Assembly (NCBI GenBank): GCA_002104905.1
Contig: MCFE01000368.1
Coordinates: 1 to 64,000, forward strand
Direction: 5' to 3'
Source: Basidiobolus meristosporus CBS 931.73
Lineage: Eukaryota > Basidiobolomycota > Basidiobolomycetes > Basidiobolales > Basidiobolaceae
DNA length: 64,000 nucleotides
Shown: piece after piece, positions 9,827 through 21,440 of the stretch
Layout of the letters: every line of letters starts with the position of its first letter
Position numbering within the stretch: position 1 is the first letter of the stretch
The notes under the pieces: model-generated
Told to the model about the DNA's origin: nothing
What the model saw: the letters and a program-made list of their open reading frames with translations, nothing else
Databases searched by the model: none
Position numbers and translations under genes: made by a program

Positions 9827-10907
9827 TGTAGTGGGGTCACAGTGACACCCACAGGCAGATGTGCTCATTCTTATGCGTTCACTTCCCTAAAAAGGATTAC
9901 CCCGCCTATATTATTATCATCCCAAATTTGCAATATTTCCTATTTTTGTCTATGTGATTATTGCTATGCAACCTGACAAACTATTTGTCACTATTAACCC
10001 ATTGCACAAGCTATTCTTATTCCTTGCTGAGATGCCAAGATAAGATAGTTACCTTATAAGGCAAGTACCCTAACAGTGCCCATGTCATGTGACCATCTTG
10101 GTTTCATAACCCTCCCATCTTACTACCATAAGAGGCAACCACATGACACAGAGGTTTCATATTACCACTACCTGATTGGCTAGGTGCTACTATGTCTCAT
10201 GGAACAATCCGCCAAGAATTTGCGCTATTTTTAGTACACAATGACATGATTGGCTGTCTACCACCTTCTGGAAACTTCCGGAAAGCATTTTCTAGCAAGA
10301 ATTTGAGCAGCAAAAAAAAGTATATAAGGGAGGCTATCCCTTAAAATAAATCATCCCTCTTCCAATATTCCGACTTATTGATTAGTTAGATCACCGCTAC
10401 CTATTACCATTATTTTCTGACTTGGACCTGACGACACTCCCAGGAAACTGCGCTGACAGCCAACTGACCTTGGAGGCACTACTTGTGAGGAATACTCAGA
10501 GTAGGTATATTTTATTATATTTGTTTGTTTTCCCAAGTTTGTTCTTGTACAGGCAAAGATACTTTTCAGTCTTTGTAACTATTGGTCAAAGCTGCATTCT
10601 TATCAAGTCCCTGTTGGTGGAGTTTACAGTTGTTTTGACTTTGGAAGCTTTAGTACATTGTCATCTCAAAGGACGTTGAAGCCATTATAAACTTTTGTTA
10701 AGACGCCAACTAAGTTGGGGATTGTAGTTCAATAGTTTTCCCTTGACAAGCTTGAGGCTTTATCCCCCATCACATTAGATTAGACAAAAGACCCAGTATT
10801 CCTAGCAAGCTTTTGCCAGAGGTTATTGCACCCAGTGAACACCCCACACACATTCACACTTGAGAAGTGTTGGCCGTCTTTGCCCTTTGGACTTATACAC
10901 CACCACA
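9827..10907 (+). repeat. Complete LTR-A copy (solo LTR)
   Basis: 1081 bp, TGTAGTGGGG at the 5' end and ACACCACCACA at the 3' end, flanked by GCGT on both sides (9823-9826 and 10908-10911). It carries TATATAAGGG at 10321 and AATAAA at 10345, the promoter and poly(A) arrangement of an LTR. No gag or pol is attached to any copy here. It retains more CpG than the other copies, so it may be the youngest. A non-autonomous element with short imperfect inverted ends is the alternative. Confidence 0.7.
10321..10350 (+). promoter_or_regulatory. LTR-A TATA box and poly(A) signal
   Basis: TATATAAGGG followed 15 bp later by AATAAA. The pair recurs at 58407/58432 (TATATATGGG, AATAAA) and, in reverse orientation, in the other copies. 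This places the U3/R border about 500 bp into the element. Confidence 0.55.
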
Positions 10908-11563
10908 GCGTGCTGGCAAAATCTAGACAATGTTGCTTGCAGTTGGTATTCCTCCTCTCAAAGCTCACCTTCTGATTCCTCAAGGTATTCACTTACCCTC
11001 TGTCTAATACTTTGCAACTGTTGCCTGGATGAGTCCTGTGTATATTGCTCTTGGAAGCCACTTAGCTCTACTAATATATCATGTAATACATTAGTCATTT
11101 GAGGCAAAAACTGATCCAAAATCTCTTTGGTTCCCAAAGTCAAGGCACAAACAGACGCGTCTGGCCCATACTGTGCAAATTGCACGCAAAATTGTTCCTG
11201 CGCAGCTTCCTTATCAAATCCCCTCACTCTCAGCTCATTCTTAATTTCAATACTTGTCTTGTTGTATATCTTCTTACATACATCTGCTGGCATCTTGATG
11301 TAGAACTTATGCCACAGCTTTCTACTCAGGTTCTTCTATCTCTGTTGACTCTCCAAGGTATCTAGTTCTACTAGATTAATGAGTAGTGCCCAAATATCTG
11401 TATGAAGGCTCATCATAAACACTTGGGCCATACTGAAATCATTTGGCAAGAACTTGAACGGATCCAACATTGCCTTTTCCAGTCTGGACTGGGCTTGTGA
11501 GCTGGGGGATGGGTTTTGTCTGGGTTGAACTAAAGATGAGTTGAGACTTGGTATAGGGACCAT

Positions 11564-12976
11564 AGTGATGCATTCAGATACTAATACAGTGGTGTATTGG
11601 CATCAGCCTGGTCTTATATGAAATATATATGAAAACTAATGTGATTGTTGAATTTTCAATATATTATGCAAGATGCATCTTGGATTGCATTGACACAAAT
11701 TAGATTACATCAATTGCAGATTTCTTATTTGATTATAGACTTGTGAGTAAAGCATCAATAAAAATACCCTGTCATTGTTTGAGGATGATTTTTGCAACAT
11801 AATGATGGGATACATGGCAATTCATGGAGATTTAATCATAATGCATGGAAAATCCGATAAATATGGCTGATCACGCCAAATCAAATCAAATCATCTCAGC
11901 ACAATCCTCCCAATTTTAATATGACTTGCTCATCTGAATGGTCTTTTCTCATCAATCCTATCACTACCACTGGATTTTCTTTTGACACAATAGAGGAGAT
12001 CTATACCAAGTACTGTGGTCCATCTACCCCAATCTACTCAAGGAGATCCCTTGGTAAGCTTCTCTGTTATTACATGAACTATTGCCCTACAAGGTTTCAT
12101 CCCACCATCCATGGTAACAAAAGTCCTAGACGCTTTCATTATTAGCTGACAGCAATGCAGAACCACCTTGCAGAGGGTATGAATGACTTAGAGCAAGCTT
12201 GGAGTACTAGGTTTAGAAGCTCCAATAGACTTCCATATCACAGAGTGTTCTGCACCAGGTTCCATATAAGGAGTATTTTGGATACCTTCCCAGTCAGGAT
12301 TAACAGACCTTCTAGAGGGCAGAGGCACTTTTATCCTGGCAAGTACAAGGCACACTGTGTGAAGTTTCAAGCACTGTCTGACATTGAGTGTAACATCATC
12401 TGGTTTAGTGGGCCATTTGCTGGAAGTAGTCATGACAAAGCACTCTGGGTAGAGAATCATCCAGAATGCAGTAGAGGGGAGAAATGTATGGCAGACTTAG
12501 CTTATATAGGAGAGGATTGTCAGAGATTAGGATGTATTACAGCTTACAGGAAGCCAAGTAATGGTGTGCTTAGCACTAAGCAGAAGCTCTACAATGAGAT
12601 ATTTAACCATTTCAGAGTGAGGGTAGAGCATATATTTGGATATCTGTAGAGGTTCAGCATATTGGCAGGTAAATACAGAGGAAAGTCATATATAAGTGAA
12701 AACAGTAGAATAGGTAAATAGTTAAGATATTTATCAATGCACAGTATATTCATACAAGAAGACATCCACTGAGAGAATTGTGTCTAGAGCATTATGAAGA
12801 GTAAATAAAGCAAGGAAAGCACAACTCTGAGCAACATAAGTAAAATTGAGTAAAATTACCAGTAACTATAATCTACCACTGGCATGATGGTAGAAGTTGT
12901 AGTGCCGGATAGTTCCAGATTGATTCAGCACCATAAACAGGCTGGCACTATGTGGCACTATCCAACAGAACAAGTC
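11564..12976 (+). mobile_element. PIF/Harbinger-like DNA transposon, copy 1
   Basis: Plus-strand transposase with an AT-rich 3' tail ending TGGCACTATCCAACAGAAC...AAGTC near 12976. The same terminus, as CTGGCACTATTCAACAGGAC..AAGCC, borders the copy at the right edge of the window, where the flank is a run of AAT/TTA triplets, as expected for a 3-bp TWA target. The left terminus was not found; 11564-11800 shows no gene. Confidence 0.65.
11921..12649 (+). pseudogene. Harbinger (HARBI1/DDE_Tnp_4-like) transposase
   Basis: Reads MTCSSEWSFLINPITTTGFS to a stop at 12143, then from 12155 a 164-codon open frame. Motifs: the N-terminal SRRSLGKLLCYYMNYCPTRF; first catalytic Asp in LDTFPVRINRP; VKFQALSDIECNIIWFSGPF; the second Asp in MADLAYIGEDCQRLG; the C-terminal Glu in FRVRVEHIFGYL. 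This D-D-E layout fits HARBI1-type transposases. A TAG follows EHIFGYL, where related proteins continue. The second copy (29876-30555) shows that coding once extended upstream of 11921 (MIHGKLINYTES). Stops make this copy inactive. Confidence 0.75.
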
Positions 12977-13489
12977 TTAAGTCATTGTTAAAAGTTATAC
13001 TAAGTTCATTTCACATTTGAGACAAAGCCCTAATAATAAACACCCTGCATATATATACATCATCTGTAACACCAGTGCAGCTCTTTGATCTGATTTTCAC
13101 CAACACAACTAACCCTATGAAAATAACTTGGTCCTGTGGGTGGATTCAATCCAGATCAGCTGTCAGGATCTTGTTTAGAGACTGTCATAATACCAGTAGC
13201 TTGGAATTAGTGACTCTCCTAACAATCTTATCATGGGATCACCACAGTGTTTTGCTAATTTTACAACCAAATAAAGGATAAAACTTGAAAAGATTTAATT
13301 GGTGCTATGACAATATATGTATGGTATTATAGAGGTCTTTTGTGCTCTATAACTATTTTGAGTGGATCCAATTGGCCAGGACATCCAATTTCCTTATATG
13401 GAAAGAAACTTGATGGTATTGTGATGGCCTCACAGCAAGACTCTGATGGCATTATATTGGCAGTATGACAACATACAGCTGGTTCTGTA

Positions 13490-16400
13490 CAATGCTACTG
13501 TACCAATTTACCAAATGGTATTTCCTTTTTTTACCTCCCCTTGTGCAATTCATATATTCCACTGTAGAATCACCCCTCTTTATTTGCGTACCCACTACTA
13601 CCTTGGGTATTCCTCATATAGTTCAAATAACAAAAAACTATGGCCTCCTGCTTACTAACCTCTACAAAAGTGCACACCAGCCACAATTGACATACATCTA
13701 TCACCTCAGCTTTATGGCCTTTTAGTGTGATACTTGCAAAGTTGCCATATACCTTGTACTGCTGGTAACATATACATCTTGTAAACATATGCTTGGTTGT
13801 TGCCACTTCTGCCATTAATACCTCCTGAATATCCGCAAAGAAGTTCTTGGTATTTAGCCAATATATTCCTTCTCCCTGCTGGATTCCAATCCCCCTTATA
13901 GGTGTGCTCTGGCTTTTGTCTGTGTGAGTTCCATATTGAATGGTGCAGAAGTTGGCTTGTGACCACAGGAAATCCGGCATACCTTGGTAGAGTTTTCCCA
14001 ATAAAAATTAGTTACTTGTTGCACTCAACCCAACTTTGCATTACTTAACTGATTATCCATGCATTGGGGCTGCTTAGCTTCTTAAAACCATAGGTATAGA
14101 TGTCCCCATGTGCACATTTGTCCTCAGTATCTTCCAACTCTTCCTGGCTGTCCTCCATGTGCTAACTATCACATCCATGATGGACTTGAAGGTAATATTC
14201 TTGATGAGATTGGGATATGATAGTACCTACAACTTGACTCCCCTTCCTATCTCCCCACACATCTGCTCCATAGGAAACTCCCAAAAGGTGATGCAACGCT
14301 CAATATTCCCCACACACCATACAAGATGAAGTAGAGAATGGATATAGTAGTGGCAGAGATCTACCCATTCAGCTTTATGTCTGTAGCTTGGCTGCTCAAA
14401 TCCTGTCAAGAACTCTTTACACAAAAGCTGTAGATGTGTCAAGTTGGCTTTGGTAATCCACATCTGGATCAATATTCCTACAATGTCCACATATAACTCC
14501 CAATGCTTCCTATGTACTCTTGGTAGGAGTGGCTTCAGAATGTCACTTGAATAAGTAAATATCCAGCTCATCCAGTCTTTGCACTTGTATTGTTGCATAT
14601 ACATATGAATGTTAATTGGAGCCTGTGAGAAGTACTTAAGGTAGTAGATACTCTGTAATATCTTGCTAATTCTTTAAATCTCTGGTATCTCAAAGGGCTC
14701 ATTTAGCCTGAAATGCCCCATGTGCAAGTTGGTCACCAGTATAAGGATATTATTGAAAAGCAAATGCATTGCTCCCAGTGGGAAGCTTTTGCTCCAACAG
14801 ATACCCTCTATCTTAAGTATCTCCAGTTCCCAATTGATTCCATATTCTGGCCAATGGCTTATAGCTTGCCAACTTTCCTGCAATTGTATGCTGACTTCTG
14901 TATGTTCTCTCTGCGGAAAGATGATGTTCTTAGTGCTGATGTTTGGGTAATAATAATGCGTGTGAATTATGGAGTAAATCCCCTGGATCTCACACATTCA
15001 ACAGCAATGCCATCCATTGTGCCCAGAAAAGCCTGCTATCTTGCTGATGGTTGGGTTATCTCCAATGCAGATAATAATATGCACTTTTACATGATGGCCA
15101 TTGACTGTTATCCTGCTGGGAAGCATACATAATTCATCCAGCAATGGATCAGGTAGCTATTCAGGTTGGATGGTGATTTAGGCCCAAATATCAATGAGAC
15201 TACTGTCAGATTATTACTCTGATACTGTAAGATGGGCAGCAGATTCAGATTGATGAGAGTCAGTGACCAGCAGGATGTGCTGGTAGAGTACTTGTTTAAT
15301 GAGAATCCATCAAGTGCTAAAGCAAAAACATGGTGATACATACCTTCAAAGTAGCCCTTGCTTCTTAGCGGTGTGGTGGTGTATAGGTCCAAGGGAGAGA
15401 TACGTCCAACACTTCTCAAGTGTTTTGTGTGTGGGGTGTTCACTGGGTGCGATAACCTCTGGCAAAAGCTTGCTAGGAATACTTGGGTTCTGTCTCTAAT
15501 CTAATGTGAAGGGGAATAAAGCCACAAGCTTGTCAAGGGAAAACTATTGAGCTACAATCCCCAACTTAGTTGGCGTCTTAACAAAAGTATGTGCTGGGTT
15601 CAGCGTCCTTTGAGATGACAATGTACTAAAGCTTCCAAAGTCAAAACAACTGTAAACTCCACCAGCAGGGACTTGATAAGAATGCAGCTGTGGTCAATAG
15701 TTACAAAGACAGAAAAGTATCTTTGCCTGTACAAGAACAAACTTGGGAAAGAATCAAATATAATAAAAGATACCTACTCTGAGTATTCCTCACAAGTAGT
15801 GCCTCCAAGGTCAGTTGGCTGTCAGCGCGGTTTCCTGGGAGTGTCCTGTGGTCTATGGTTGGAAGTTCAGGTAGCAGCAGGTAGCAGTGATCACACTAAT
15901 CAACAAGTCGGTATATTGATAAAAGGGATGATGATTTATTGTTGAGGGATAGCCCCCCTTATATACTTTTCTTACTGGCTAAGTGATTACTAATCATGGT
16001 GTTCCAGAAGGTTCCGGATATCAATAGAAATCTTAATGACATCAGAATGACCTAAGAATGTTCTAAGTAGGTGCCGGAAGGTTCTAAGAGGCACAGCACA
16101 TCCAACCAATCAGGAATCAGTATTCTGAAACCTGTATAACATGGGGATACCATATATGGTATGGAAATGGTAGGGATGGTGACACGGGCTGATCACATGT
16201 CATGGGTACTGGCACGGGTACTTGCCTAATATAGATGTACTTATAGCTAGTAATCTTACATAAAGTGAGGGGTAACTTATGCAATAAGGTAAGCAGGTGT
16301 GATAGTCAACCAGCTTATGGGATAGTACTGATTGGGTAAGACAAATGGGATAAAACTAAAATAAGTGTAGTAGAGATATAGGGAAGTAGAAAATAAGGGA

Positions 16401-17454
16401 ATGAGCACATCTGTCAGTGGGTGTCACTGTCACCCCACTACAATGGTGCTGGAAGTCATATCAGAGGCTTGGGATTCTGACCATTAAATATAGCAGATAT
16501 GTTTGCACTTGATTGATACTGAATGCGGTACTGTATAGCTTTGCAATATTTATCAGACTGCATCAGCTTCCTCAAACAGGGTATGACTGGAATATATCCG
16601 GAGTGTGAACAATGTGTTCCCTTAATGGCGGTGGATTCCTGACAATTTGGACATGTTGCAATGGTAGAATTTCTGGATGTGAATGCCATGTAACTGTTAG
16701 CTCATGCTGGAATCAAGACAGTCTCTGGATCATATATTGCCAGGTGAATGAAAGTTGTCCACTTGTACCATGTACATGATAAGTTGCATCCTGGTATGAT
16801 TTTGGCAAGAAGAAGTAATAAATCTTCAGAGCCCCCATTACTGATATTAGTGGAAACACGCCACTTCTCTAGCAACAACAATACATCATTCACCAGTAGA
16901 TCAATTACTGAACTCACCTGGCTCCATAAAGTATCCTTGGCATTTGTTTCAACAGGTGTTGTCTCATTGGATATAGGGATATGACCTGGTACTGTTGTTA
17001 AGAGGGATAGGCTCAAAATCCATCAGTGAACCTTCTTTGTCAGAGCTATCACTCTGCATGCCGTATTCAGAAGGCTGAAGTGAGCCTAAAGGCATCACAA
17101 ACTCCCCTGACTCAGTTTGTTCAAGGTGACAAAGAGGGCCAGGTGCAAATACAGAAGTATCAACTGGCTAGCAAGATAATGTTGGTACATTAGTGACCAG
17201 TGAGTGGTTAAATATGACTTGGGTGTCAAAATACTGGCCATGATCCTTGTTATACTTCCTATGCTATCTGCATGCTTCATAGCCAAGGGGCTTGCCACAA
17301 TAGCCACATGGTCTTTTTTGTCTTCTCCCATGGTGTTGAGTCAAAGCAGTTGTGTCCATGGGGCAAACGGTTTGACCTTCAACAACATAACTCTATTGTA
17401 TCACTTTTTGGTCAATACTCCTGTGAACTTAAGACAGTCTTGTATTTGAGACAT
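13490..17454 (-). pseudogene. tnp2-type transposase, copy A
   Basis: Reconstructed in blocks, N to C. 17454: MSQIQDCLKFTGVLTKK. About 17350-17200: HGRRQKRPCGYCGKPLGYEA, a Cys/His zinc-finger-like segment. 16689-16456: TCPNCQ and GYIPVIPCLRKLM, typical of fungal tnp2 proteins. After the LTR, 15371-15108: FALALDGFSLNKYS, LTLINLNLLPI and FGPKSPSNLNSYL. 15065-15003: GDNPTISKIAGFSGHNGWHCC-like zinc ribbon. About 14780: AMHLLFNNILILVTNLHMG. 14604-14227: the YSSDILKPLLPRVHRKHW region and HSLLHLVWCVGN and FWEFPMEQMCGEIGR. The DGF and GDNP Asp residues are catalytic candidates. Numerous stops and frameshifts. The order and motifs fit PF02992-like transposases. Confidence 0.7.
15372..16442 (-). repeat. 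LTR-A copy inserted in the tnp2 transposase
   Basis: 1071 bp, TGTGGTGGTGTATAGG on the left and ACCCCACTACA on the right of the plus strand. It splits the transposase between FNGQNPKPL and the FALALDGF block. In copies at 23740 and 59660 the site is empty (CTTCTTAGCTATTT, CTTCTTAACTATTT). Flanks AGCGG and ATGGT do not form a clean duplication. Confidence 0.75.
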
Positions 17455-17581
17455 TGCACCTACATGAATATAAGATTCAATGATGACCCACCATAGTAGG
17501 CATTATAAATGAAGCTGTGGCACCACACACACATGCATAGGTAACACTATTTCCCCTTTAGTTTGACTCACTTCCATATAT
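17455..17581. promoter_or_regulatory. Shared promoter between transposase and ORF2 of copy A
   Basis: 127 bp between the two divergent start codons (17454 minus and 17582 plus). It contains ATTATAAATGAAG and the TTCCATATAT just before the ORF2 ATG. The copy at 60667-60793 has exactly the same length and very similar sequence. Confidence 0.5.
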
Positions 17582-19079
17582 ATGTTGCCAAAAAATAAAG
17601 CAAAGTTGTCTGGTTCCCAACTAAACTCCACCACCAACAGCAACAGAAGAGCAGTTGGACAACAGCTTGCTTTGACATTAAGTGCAATAAGTGGGGCTAC
17701 ATCCAAAAAAGGTTCTGTGGACAGTGTGCCCATTGAAGGTACTAATGCAGACTCCTCAGGCTCTCAGTCAAGTAGGCAATTGAGAACCTCTGCAGAGCCA
17801 CAAGCTGACCCTTTTGCTCAGGCAGATGAGAATGTAGCAAATGCAGTACCCTCAGTCAAAGACCAGCAAGTGGCCATGACAACATCACCACCACCTATAT
17901 TAGCAAGTATTTTGTCAGCTCATATCAAAGCACCAATGAAGCAATTAGGTGCAGTGCCATGGCTAAAAGCCAGCAGCTTCCTTAAGAGCCTGTTACAAAC
18001 AGGGCCAAAAGCTCCAGACAAGCACCAAAGAGATGTCAGGTAGCTGGAAGAGTGCCAATTAGGGACAAGCAAGCAGATGGAGATGCACCAGTACAACATT
18101 TATCAAGGAAAAAGCATAGAACTACTCCAAAGGCAACCAGTCAAAGAAGCAGTGAAGGACCTGGCAGTGATAAGAACCAGCCACTTTACAGGAGCCTGTC
18201 ACAACCACAGCTGAGAGCTCAAAACAAGCTGAAAAGAAATGTCAGGTTGGCAGAAGAGTGCCAGCAAGGGACAAGCAGGCCAAAGCAGATGTGTCATAGC
18301 AGAATTTATTGAGGAGAAAATGTAGTTCTTTAAAACAGGCACTAAGACAAAGTAGCAGTGAAAGACCTGGCAGTGATAAAGGAAATGGTAAAGGGAAAAA
18401 TGTCTACCCAAGCCTGAGACAGGGAGGCATACAAAAAAGACTGTAGTACTTGCCAATTAAAGCTGCAAGTCTATGACAGACTGAATCCCATCATAGCCAA
18501 GAAACATTACCAACAAGAAAACAGCTGTTTTCACAAGAGTTGGAAGTGCAGCCAGTTGTGCTACACTCCAGCAAGGTAGATGGGTTTGCTGAAAAAGGCA
18601 ATTTGTCTACCACACCCTCCACATCCTCCAATCTTAACAGAGACAAAATCCTACTGATAGATAAGGCTACAGCATCAAGAGCTCAAAAGACTGCCATAAT
18701 GCCTTCAGGGAAATTTTGGAACATTGATAGGCACACCAAGAAGTTGCAGCACTTCTTCAAGAGCAGTGCTCAAGAAAATGCACTGGAATATTGCAAGGAT
18801 TAGTTGCAAAGACTGGCAGATGAGGTGCTAGACCTTGAAGTGCTGGCTGAAGACCAGGACATGTGGGAACCAGTGAATGAGCAGTGGCATAAAGCCATAG
18901 GGTTCCTGCCAAAGTCATGGAAACAGAGCAATACAGCAAAAATACTTATTGAGTGGTGGATCTTAATGGAGTTACTTGTTGAATGTGAGGCTGGGCTTAA
19001 TGTTAGTGTGGGGTATAGGGACTTGTATATGTCAATACAATTGGCAATTGAGGTACAACTGAAGTTTCAACAGAATTAA
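17582..19079 (+). pseudogene. tnp2-element ORF2, unrecognised Ser-rich protein, copy A
   Basis: Starts MLPKNKAKLSGSQLNS, where the copy at 60794 has MPPKNRAKLSGSQPNP. The first third is Ser/Thr/Gln-rich and low in complexity; the middle has repeated Ser-Lys segments such as SEGPGSDK. The conserved C-terminal part is FWNIDRHTKKLQHFFKSSAQ, ALEYCKD, RLADEVLDLEVLAEDQD, WEPVNEQWHKAIGFLPKSW and EWWILMELLVECEAGLN. Internal stops occur at 18043, 18312 and about 18804. No known domain recognised. Its position, divergent from the transposase, recalls the second (TnpA-like, DNA-binding) protein of CACTA elements, but sequence gives no proof. Confidence 0.55.
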
Positions 19080-19310
19080 ATCAATTTGTACCCATGAAAA
19101 GTAAGAGAAACAGTTGAGTCAGGAAGTAAGGGGGGTGAAAAAGAGGCAATAGCCAATCAATGCACACAAACAGAGGAGTTGATAGGGTGTCTAGGATCAG
19201 AAATGGAGCATATTGGCAGGGAACTAATCATGAGCCACTTATACATTGTTGTGATGAAAAATTTTGACTAAGTTTTTTGTGAAATCTGGGGTGCAATTAT
19301 TTTCCACAGT

Positions 19311-20378
19311 TTGGTGGTGTAGAAGTCCAAGGGAGAGATATGTCCAACACTTCTCAAGCGTTTTGTGTCTGGGGTGTTTACTGGGCACAATAACCTCTGG
19401 CAAAAGCTTGCTAAGAGTACTTGGGTTCTGTCTCTAATCTAATGTGATGGGGAACAAAGCCACAAGCCTTTCAAGGGAAAACTATTGAGCTACAATCCCC
19501 AGCTTAGTTGGCATTGTAACAAAAGTATGTGCTGGGTTCAGTGTCCTTTGAGTTGACAATATACTAAAGCTTCCAAAGTCAACCCAACTGTAAACTCTAC
19601 CAGCAGGGACTTGGTAAGAATGTAGCTGTGGTTAACAGTTACAACATCAGAAAAGTATCTTTGCCTGTACAAGAACAAACTTTGGAAAGAATGAAATCTA
19701 ATAAAAGATACATACTCTGAGTATTCCTCACAAGAAGTGCCTCCAAGGTCAGTTGGCTGGCAGCGCAGTTTCCTGGGAGTGTCCTGTGATCTGGGGTTGG
19801 AAGTTCAGGTGGCAGCAGGTAGTAATGATCACACTAATCAACAAGTTGTATACTGATAAAAGGAATGATGATTTTTTTTTGATGGATTGCCTCACTTATA
19901 TACCTTTCTCACTGGTTAAGTGATTACTAAACGTAGTGTTCCAGAAGGTTCCAGTGATCCATAGAAATCTTAATGACATCAGAATGAGCTAAGAGTATTC
20001 TAAGTAGGTGCTAGAAGGTTCTAAGAGGCACAGCACATCCAACCAATCAGGAATCAGTGTTCTGAAACCGGTGTAAGATAGGGATACCATATATGGTATA
20101 GAAATGTTAGCAATGATGACATAGGCTGATCATATGTGACAGGTACTGGCATGGGTACTTGGCTAATTTAGAAGTGCTTACAGCTAGATGTCTTTCATAA
20201 AGCAAGGGATAACTTATGCAATAAGGTAAGCAGGTGTGGGTGTCAACTGTCTTATGAGACAGTACTAATCATGTAAGACATATGGGATAGAACTAAATAA
20301 GTGTAGTAGGGAAATAGGGAAGTAGAAAACTCGGGAATAAGCACATCTATCAGTGGGTGTCACTGTGACCCCACTACA
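19311..20378 (-). repeat. LTR-A copy with 5-bp target duplication
   Basis: 1068 bp, TTGGTGGTG to CCCCACTACA, flanked by ACAGT at 19306-19310 and 20379-20383. The uninterrupted version of the site is visible at 63038-63055 (AAACAGTCTCCAGATGG). This is the best evidence that LTR-A moves as a discrete unit. Confidence 0.8.
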
Positions 20379-20950
20379 ACAGTCTCTGGATGGTGTCCAG
20401 ATGGGATCATTGCCTCTTAGTCACTGGACTTTAACTTTGTGATGGCCTTTTGATGGGATCAACTCAATAATTCTTCAGAGGGATTTGGTTGGGTACTTGC
20501 TATGGCACTTTGTCCAATCACAAATATTGGGGAATTACTTGCTCAATGGGCAAAATGGGATATTTAATGGCAAATTAGGTAGCCTGTGGACTGGTCAATG
20601 TATCAACTGGGGGCTTAGAGCTTCAGAATACTTTTAGACAAATCTACCATTTGCGTACCATCCAATTGGAGTGATGCTAATCAAAATGGTAAGAATCAGT
20701 GTAGTTTATAGTATGATACGCTTTTATTTCCACTTACATTAAAGAAACAAATCCAAGTGCAGGATTCTACCTACCTCAATAATTGTATCCAATTGCGCAC
20801 ATGATGCAAACATCATAAGTTGGTGCAACTGTCTGTGCCAACCTAGTCATGTCAGATTGTGCCATAATGTGTGAGATCCTCCCACATCATGCAAAATTGT
20901 CTGAGAGCAATCCTGCCTTCTGGTGGCTACAATACCACACCCAATTATTC

Positions 20951-21440
20951 CTTGCAACTGCAGATTACTTCATATGCCCTGGCACAGTATGATGGAAAAA
21001 GTCTAATACCCTGGATACTACATATTTGGCAGCAAAACTGTCCTTTATGTCTAGAAAAGCTGGCTATCTTTCTGATGACTTAAATATCTCCAATGCAGAT
21101 AATAATATTTTTCCATATATATGCTTTTCCATGACAGCCACTTACTGTAAACCTACTGGCAAAGCATACAGAAAGCATCCAGCAATGGATACAGGTAGCC
21201 ATCCAGGTTGAATGGTGATTAGGTCCAGATAAAAGTGAAACTACCATCAAATTTCTGTTCTGTTACTGTAAGATAGGTGGTGCATTCAGGTTGATGAGAA
21301 TCAGTGGCCAGCAGGATTTGCTGGTACAGTCCTTGTATAATGAGAATCCATCAAGTGCAAAGGCAAAGGCATAGCCATACATACCTTAGCTACAAACTAC
21401 AGAATGCAGCCAAATCTGCAGATAATTTTTCTAGTATAAA
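20951..21440 (-). mobile_element. tnp2 transposon fragment B1
   Basis: Matches the transposase zinc-ribbon to DGF region (about 15000-15350 and 59400-59640). The minus strand shows pieces of SKIAGF-like and ALALDGF-like coding with stops. Joined directly to the outer arm of copy A on the left; the last 40-80 bp before copy B2 are unrelated. Confidence 0.55.

Larger units (their letters stand above)
9603..11563 (-). pseudogene. Unrecognised gene split by an LTR-A insertion
   Basis: Coding-like sequence on the minus strand from ATG 11563 to 10908, then again at 9826-9603 after the LTR. First part: QNPSPSSQAQSRLEKAM, KFLPNDFSMAQVF, one TAG near 11336, then in the same frame KLWHKFYIKMPADVCKKIY and a long helical stretch to SEYLEESEGEL. 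A second frame (ERRNTNCKQHCLDFAS) crosses the LTR target site into PCWIPYHPLQLQHAGARQ and AKLLKKTQVHWSELSRG. The 9603-9826 piece keeps CpG at a host-like density. No domain recognised. It starts 358 bp from, and divergent to, the Harbinger transposase, so it could be the second Harbinger ORF or a captured host gene. Confidence 0.45.
12977..20950 (-). mobile_element. tnp2-domain (CACTA/CMC, Plavaka-like) transposon, copy A
   Basis: About 5.8 kb of element plus two LTR-A insertions (15372-16442 and 19311-20378). The minus strand carries a tnp2-type transposase starting at 17454; the plus strand carries ORF2 starting at 17582. The right arm (20379-20945) is non-coding and ends near GGTGTGGTATTGTAGCCACC read inward. 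The left end, near 13060, is not defined. At least six related copies lie in the window, all in this orientation except the fragment at 7978-9371. Confidence 0.7.

Noticed and set aside
14713-15132. 139-codon plus-strand ORF as a gene
   Set aside because: It is antisense to well-conserved tnp2 transposase blocks (GDNPTIS, AMHLLFNN) and has no motif of its own.
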